DNA of 49,146 nucleotides, from contig JAGXLI010000008.1 in NCBI GenBank assembly GCA_018334755.1, positions 1 to 49,146 of the forward strand. The letters are read 5' to 3'. The translations under genes were made by a program, and so were the position numbers. Position 1 is the first letter of the stretch, and each line of letters starts with the position of its first letter. The notes beneath the pieces were generated by a model that did no database searches, was not told where the DNA came from, and saw only the letters and a list, made by a program, of their open reading frames with translations. Below, piece by piece: positions 44,025-49,146 of this stretch. Source of the DNA: Thermoplasmatota archaeon. GTDB lineage: Archaea; Thermoplasmatota; Thermoplasmata; Halarchaeoplasmatales; Halarchaeoplasmataceae.

Positions 44025-45269
44025 TCAGATGAATTGGGCCATCCCTAAATATATGAATACACAGGTTATCCCCGCTATAGGGACCGTGATCAGCCAGGAG
44101 ATAACTATCTTCTTGATAACGGAAAGATCGACCGCTTCCAGTCCTCTTGCCATCCCAACGCCGAAAACGGCTCCGACCACGGTATGACTTGTAGATATAG
44201 GCATGCCCAATTTGCTAGCGACCAGTATGGTGGTCGCGGCTCCAAAATCGACAGAAAAACCACGAGTATTCGTCAATTTAGTAACTTTGAAGCCGACGGT
44301 CTTGATCACCTTGTATCCCCATGTGGAGAGTCCGACCGCTATCCCGAGACCTCCCATGAGTAAAAGATAATCAGTTCCCATGAAGAACGGCAGGCTTTTA
44401 TTGACGGAATTTTCCACGACCAACATGACCGGACCGATTGCGTTTGCCACATCATTAGCGCCGTGAGAAAAAGCGACAAAACAGGAAGTCAGAACTTGAA
44501 GATTTCTAAATATGTTCTCTACCTCCCCTATGCCGTTGTCACCGTCAGCATATCTCAAAACTATGAACTTCCCTGCATATCCCAATACGCTTCCCACAAC
44601 CAGAGCCATGCCCAGCCCTTCCAACATAGTCGGCTGTCTGCCGAAGAGCTTGAGAGAAAGAGCGGTTTCGTATAACAAAGATAGAGTGATTATGAAGAGA
44701 GCGGCCCCGAGAAAGAAGGGAGTCGTTTTCTTTGCCGTTCTTTCAGGATCTTCCGAATCAAATATCAACTTGACGATGATCTTGAAGATGATAAAGGCCA
44801 AAATGGCTCCGAAGATCGGAGACGTGATCCAACTGAGGATGACTTCACCTAAAGTTATCCAAGAGATTATCTCAGGGCCCCCAGCTACCAGCCCAAATCC
44901 CAGCATCCCTCCTATTATCGAATGAGATGTCGAGATGGGCAAGCTTTTCCATGTTGCGATAGTGACCCAGATCGCCGCGGCCGTAACAGAAGCCAAACCA
45001 CCTAATGCTAGATGAGTACTGTCTACAGCCTCAGGATCGAATATCCCCCCTTTTACGGTCGCGGTTACATGTCCGCCCACTAGAACTGCGCCGGCGACCG
45101 TTAAAATAGACGCGATAACGATGGCCTGTTTGTAAGTTATGGCTTTGGCACCCACCGCTGTTGACATGGAATTAGCGACATCGTTCGCTCCTATATTCCA
45201 TGCCATGTAAAGCCCTGCGGCGAGCCCCGCTAGGAGCATAGTAGTGCTAAAAGGTGAAAGACCAAACAT
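44025..45269 (-). CDS. pit: Low-affinity inorganic phosphate transporter (PiT family)
   Basis: 'NIGANDVANSMSTAVGAKAIT', 'SHGANDVANAIGP', 'PISTSHTVVGAVFGVG'. Confidence 0.95.
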   Translation of the reverse strand: MFGLSPFSTTMLLAGLAAGLYMAWNIGANDVANSMSTAVGAKAITYKQAIVIASILTVAGAVLVGGHVTATVKGGIFDPEAVDSTHLALGGLASVTAAAIWVTIATWKSLPISTSHSIIGGMLGFGLVAGGPEIISWITLGEVILSWITSPIFGAILAFIIFKIIVKLIFDSEDPERTAKKTTPFFLGAALFIITLSLLYETALSLKLFGRQPTMLEGLGMALVVGSVLGYAGKFIVLRYADGDNGIGEVENIFRNLQVLTSCFVAFSHGANDVANAIGPVMLVVENSVNKSLPFFMGTDYLLLMGGLGIAVGLSTWGYKVIKTVGFKVTKLTNTRGFSVDFGAATTILVASKLGMPISTSHTVVGAVFGVGMARGLEAVDLSVIKKIVISWLITVPIAGITCVFIYLGMAQFI

Positions 45270-45439
45270 CTCGGACCTGAGAATTGGGGATGAGTATATT
45301 AGATTTATCTTTATAATCTATGTAGTCTATATAGACAATGTATTTTGTGTGACCTACAATTATCCCGGATCAAAACAGAATATTGGGGGTTCCTATGATT
45401 ATCCTTTGGTATCAGATAGAAAAAGAATTGTAAAACGAT

Positions 45440-46195
45440 TCATCTAGTTATCTTGCTGCCATCGAATTCTTCGTCCTGTATAGCGCTCTTCAGGGTCGAA
45501 AGATCTCTACCATCTACTATGTAAGTCATGATGTTCGCCCTCTTGATTATCCTAGCCGCCAGGGGATCAAATACCACATTCGGTCCCGCACCGCTTTCTC
45601 CTTCGGAAACTATCTCTATTAGTTCCTCATAGGTGAGTTGCTTCAATCTTTCGGCTTCCCCATCTTTTTTCGGGTCCGCAGTATATACTCCATCCACGGA
45701 GGTCGCATTGATCAGCCTATCTGCTCCTAACTTTTCCGCCAGCATCGCAGCGACCGCGTCCGTGGTGTGTCCTGGGTGTGTACCTCCCATCGTTACAATT
45801 GAGTGGTTATTTCCAGCCGAGATCGCCTCGTTGAAATTTTTGGCAGGGACGGGATAAACATCCCCCTCTAGAGCTAGGATCAACAGTCTAGCGTTCAATC
45901 GTGAGGTCTCTATCCCTAATTCATCTAGGGTCGCTTCATCAGCCCCCAATTCTCGACCCCAGTTGATGTACTCTCTAGCTATTCGTCCCCCTCCTACTAC
46001 GAGGTAAATGTTTCTTTTTCCGCGGTTCTTTTCAAGAATTTTCGCTAGAGAGGATAGCCTCTCAATGTCTTCATCCTCGGGCAGGAGTATGGAACCTCCG
46101 ATAGATATGACCAGGTCTTCAGTTTCTCTATTCATCTTCATCCATCTGTCCATAAACATCAAACGATATATAAGGATAGGTATTCGATTTTGCAA
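45440..46195 (-). CDS. pyrH: UMP kinase (amino acid kinase superfamily); true start probably internal (MNRETEDLV)
   Basis: 'DLVISIGGSILLPEDED', 'VVGGGRIAREYINWGRELGA', 'INATSVDGVYTADPKKD'. Confidence 0.88.
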   Translation of the reverse strand: MQNRIPILIYRLMFMDRWMKMNRETEDLVISIGGSILLPEDEDIERLSSLAKILEKNRGKRNIYLVVGGGRIAREYINWGRELGADEATLDELGIETSRLNARLLILALEGDVYPVPAKNFNEAISAGNNHSIVTMGGTHPGHTTDAVAAMLAEKLGADRLINATSVDGVYTADPKKDGEAERLKQLTYEELIEIVSEGESGAGPNVVFDPLAARIIKRANIMTYIVDGRDLSTLKSAIQDEEFDGSKITR

Positions 46196-46240
46196 TAACT
46201 GCCCAAAATTATTAATCTCACTTTTCCTACTGCCTTAAAC

Positions 46241-47146
46241 ATGTATGATATACTCGTGATTGGTACAGGACCGGCGGGTTATACCAGCGCTCTTTACAGC
46301 GCCAGGTACAACCTGGATGTGATCCAAGTAGGAGAGATGCCTGGAGGTTTGATATCTGAAGCTCCTGAGGTCTGCAATTATCCTGGTTTTGACAGCATAA
46401 GCGGTATGGAACTCGGGGACCGCATGGAAGAGCAGGTCAAAGACATAGGGGCGGAGGTGGTTTACGACAAAGTCGAAAAGATAGAGGGCGATGATCAAGA
46501 TTTTACTGTAAAAACGAGTAGAGACGAATACAGAGCTAAAAAGGTCATCCTCGCCACGGGACAAGAGAGAAGAAGGTTGGGCCTGGAGAGGGAAAACGAA
46601 TTCAAAGGTAAAGGTGTCAGTTACTGCGCCACATGTGACGCTGCCTTCTATGAAGATAAGAGGGTAGGAATCGTCGGTGGTGGAGACGCGGCTTTAGCTT
46701 CAGCCCTTCTTCTTTCCGACCACGCCGAAAAGGTCTATATATTATACCGGCGGGAAGAATTCTTCAGGCCGGAACCGATCAGAGTAGAAGAGATAGAACA
46801 GGAAGAGAAGATCAAACCAGTTTTTGAGGTCAACGTTAAGAGGCTGATAGGCGAGGATAAACTCGAAGCCGTAGAGTTGGACAATTCAGAGACCTTAGAA
46901 GTCGACGGCCTTTTCATAGAGATCGGCTCGACACCCAATTCAGATTTGGCCGAAGACATCGGCGTTGAACTTAGCGAAGGAGGCTACGTAAAGACCGACG
47001 AAGACCGACGGACGAACATACCTGGGGTCTTCGCCGCGGGCGACGTTATAGACTCCCCGTTGAAGCAGGCGATCACCGCCGCTGGACAAGGCGCCGAGGC
47101 CGCCAGCACCGCTTACGAGGATTTGAAAAAGGAAGAGGTCAGATAG
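46241..47146 (+). CDS. trxB: Thioredoxin-disulfide reductase
   Basis: 'ILVIGTGPAGYTSALYSARYNLDV', 'GVSYCATCDAAFYEDKRVGIVGGGDAA', 'GVFAAGDVID'. Confidence 0.95.
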   Translation: MYDILVIGTGPAGYTSALYSARYNLDVIQVGEMPGGLISEAPEVCNYPGFDSISGMELGDRMEEQVKDIGAEVVYDKVEKIEGDDQDFTVKTSRDEYRAKKVILATGQERRRLGLERENEFKGKGVSYCATCDAAFYEDKRVGIVGGGDAALASALLLSDHAEKVYILYRREEFFRPEPIRVEEIEQEEKIKPVFEVNVKRLIGEDKLEAVELDNSETLEVDGLFIEIGSTPNSDLAEDIGVELSEGGYVKTDEDRRTNIPGVFAAGDVIDSPLKQAITAAGQGAEAASTAYEDLKKEEVR

Positions 47147-47175
47147 GAAAGGTAACTTCAAATACCAGGAGGACC

Positions 47176-48075
47176 GTGGATAGGTCCGTGAACGTACAAA
47201 AAGGCGCCCTGGTAGGAGCCGTCTGGGTAATCATCCTCGTGGCAGCGATAATCACCGGTTCTTTTTTCCCACCTCTAGTAAAAGAAAATTTTGATCTCTA
47301 CAATTCTTACGAATACTCTCAGATGTATCTGGAGGATGAACCTTACTCCGATCTGGTGATCGAATATGATTACGTGTGGGAATACGGTCCTACTGAAAGA
47401 GGCATAGGAGAACTTGAAGAAAAAGTAGATAATTACACCGAAAAGGAGAAAATCAGAACAGAAGTGGACGATGTGATAGATCCTATAGATACCACAAATC
47501 CATACGATGAAGAAGATCTAAAGGACTTGATGGAGGATTACAAAGATCATGAAAGAAAAGACAACACTATATCGATCCACGTCCTCTATCTGAATGGATA
47601 CTGGAAAGAAAGTAGAAGAACATTGGGACTATCAAAGAAACCTTACAATATCGTCATCTTCAAGGAAGCTTTGATCTCTTTTACTTCCGGGACTCAAGAT
47701 CTAGCGCCAGAAGATATAGAGCCGTCGGTCCTGGTACACGAATTCGGACATCTTCTATCGCTCGTTGGAGACGGATATGAGAGCGATCATGAAGACGAGG
47801 AAAATGATTATCACTGCAATGAGGAGGGGGGTGAATGTGTGATGGACGCCTCGGTGGAGATCAAAAATAACACGGAGCAGGGTCCGCCGCCCACAGATCT
47901 CTGCGAACTCTGTAAAGAAGATCTAGAAGAGATAAAGAATATGGATAGACCTTTCAGTTTTGTAGACTTGATGACCTATGGCATCATAGGAGTGGAAGCT
48001 ATCCTTGGTATCGGTGCAAGTATAGCTATAATCTCAAAGGATAAAAAGAGAGAACCGCCGGAATATGCGTACTGA
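47176..48075 (+). CDS. Membrane-anchored zincin-like metalloprotease
   Basis: N- and C-terminal TM; 'SVLVHEFGHLLSLVGDG' HExxH motif; cysteine-containing 'ECVMDASVE'. Confidence 0.75.
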   Translation: MDRSVNVQKGALVGAVWVIILVAAIITGSFFPPLVKENFDLYNSYEYSQMYLEDEPYSDLVIEYDYVWEYGPTERGIGELEEKVDNYTEKEKIRTEVDDVIDPIDTTNPYDEEDLKDLMEDYKDHERKDNTISIHVLYLNGYWKESRRTLGLSKKPYNIVIFKEALISFTSGTQDLAPEDIEPSVLVHEFGHLLSLVGDGYESDHEDEENDYHCNEEGGECVMDASVEIKNNTEQGPPPTDLCELCKEDLEEIKNMDRPFSFVDLMTYGIIGVEAILGIGASIAIISKDKKREPPEYAY

Positions 48076-48091
48076 ACGTTTGATATTTTTT

Positions 48092-48826
48092 CTAACTTCC
48101 CTCATATTCGAATGAAAAGCTGACCTCGGTATTGTTTCCATCTCTCTCTTTATGAACTTCTTTATGAACTTCCGAGGAGGACTCTTCTTCCTGTATATCC
48201 GAGAGTCTCAACACTTCAAGGTCTTTTCCTTTTAACTCCTTTTTCATCCCCGGAACATGACCGTCTCCCACCACGGCGACCACGTTTCCAAAACGATCCT
48301 CAAGTTCTCTTAGATTCTTTGCCATGAAGTCGTTCCTCTCATCTATAAGGATGCGTTTGATAGCGGGCATCTGGACCGTCATCATCTTCGATTGTTTGGC
48401 TTCTCCGGATTGAAATCTTTTTACCTCTTTTTCCAGTCTTTTTTTACTCACGAAGAAGCCGAGGAATCCACCTATCACTAGGGATATCTTTTCTTTTAAG
48501 CTCATCTCGTCCAGCAGCTTGTTCAGGAACTGCTCCGCGGGCAGGTCTATGAAGGCGACTCCCGCGTTCAGTTCCTCCGCAGTTTCGACCGCGGTCAGCA
48601 TCTCATCGCCGACCTCCACATCGTATTTTTTAGCTAGATGTTTCTGGACCTTATTGAGTAAGCGGTAGATAAACGGGCCTTCGTTTCCCCTCTCCCTACT
48701 CTTCAACGCTCTATATCGATTTTTATCCAGTTCGACCGCAACAACAGGCGGGTTTCTAGCTTTGATCTCCTTTTCGATCCTGTCTGATATATCGAAGACA
48801 TGGGCCGACCCGATTAATGTTATCAT
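48092..48826 (-). CDS. TraB/PrgY family protein
   Basis: 'ITLIGSAHVFDISDRIEKEIKARNPPVVAVELDKNRYRAL', 'VVAVVGDGHVPGM'. Confidence 0.88.
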   Translation of the reverse strand: MITLIGSAHVFDISDRIEKEIKARNPPVVAVELDKNRYRALKSRERGNEGPFIYRLLNKVQKHLAKKYDVEVGDEMLTAVETAEELNAGVAFIDLPAEQFLNKLLDEMSLKEKISLVIGGFLGFFVSKKRLEKEVKRFQSGEAKQSKMMTVQMPAIKRILIDERNDFMAKNLRELEDRFGNVVAVVGDGHVPGMKKELKGKDLEVLRLSDIQEEESSSEVHKEVHKERDGNNTEVSFSFEYEGS

Positions 48827-48886
48827 CGCCCTTCAATCCAGCCTCAGTGTATAAAAAAGTATTGATGACGACTGCTCTTCCTCAGT

Positions 48887-49146
48887 TCAACCCCTTATAT
48901 CTTCCATGACTTTCGAGAGCTGCTGAACTCCCTGGACCACGGACTGAAAATCCTTACCGAAGGTCAACCTGATGTGTGAGTCATAATCGTCATCTCGAGA
49001 AAAGTAACTTCCCGGGGCAACGAGGACCCCGGATCTTTTCGCTTCCTTTGCGAATTCCTCCGAAGACATCTCGATATCCAACTTAGGAAATGAGATAATA
49101 CCTTGAGACGGTTCTATCCACTCTATCTCTGAGGTGCCCTTTATCC
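48887..49146 (-). CDS. Class I/II aminotransferase, C-terminal fragment (continues past window end)
   Basis: Frame open to the window edge: '..KGTSEIEWIEPSQGIISFPKLDIEMSSEEFAKEAKRSGVLVAPGSYF.. HIRLTFG'. Confidence 0.75.
   Translation of the reverse strand, partial: IKGTSEIEWIEPSQGIISFPKLDIEMSSEEFAKEAKRSGVLVAPGSYFSRDDDYDSHIRLTFGKDFQSVVQGVQQLSKVMEDIRG

Noticed and set aside
42199-45269. Phosphate cluster as a novel system
   Set aside because: AbrB-PhoU, DUF47 and PiT form a familiar archaeal phosphate-uptake arrangement

Overview
The window is a gene-dense archaeal (euryarchaeal-type) chromosome segment with acidic proteins. Split RNA polymerase A (A' and A'') with an undivided RpoB fits several euryarchaeal lineages; I cannot place it to genus. 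Left to right: (i) a translationally coupled two-gene module at the left edge, a stand-alone CARF-like protein (DISGGTK motif) followed by a PIN-like nuclease, with no cas genes visible; (ii) housekeeping genes cysS, pheS, hutH, dcd, a ThiF/MoeB-like E1, a THUMP-less ThiI PP-loop protein, acylphosphatase and an SDR; (iii) a TnpB-only IS200/IS605-like element whose tnpB is broken by a short two-hairpin palindromic element, with two further copies of that element in the same locus; (iv) raSEA and the nusA-L30e-rpoA2-rpoA1-rpoB-rpoH cluster; (v) a tRNA-Lys(UUU) gene that appears to carry two 30-nt introns, in the D-loop and the T-loop, with none at the canonical anticodon-loop site; (vi) a long surface-glycan cluster with GT4/GT2 glycosyltransferases, a flippase, three tandem GT-C-like paralogs and two tandem AlkP/sulfatase-like proteins; (vii) a phosphate-uptake cluster (AbrB-PhoU, DUF47, PiT), pyrH, trxB, a zincin-like membrane protein, a TraB family protein and a truncated aminotransferase. 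The most interesting items are the double-hairpin elements in tnpB, the doubly interrupted tRNA-Lys and the CARF/PIN pair. All family calls were made by eye from motifs; no database search was run.
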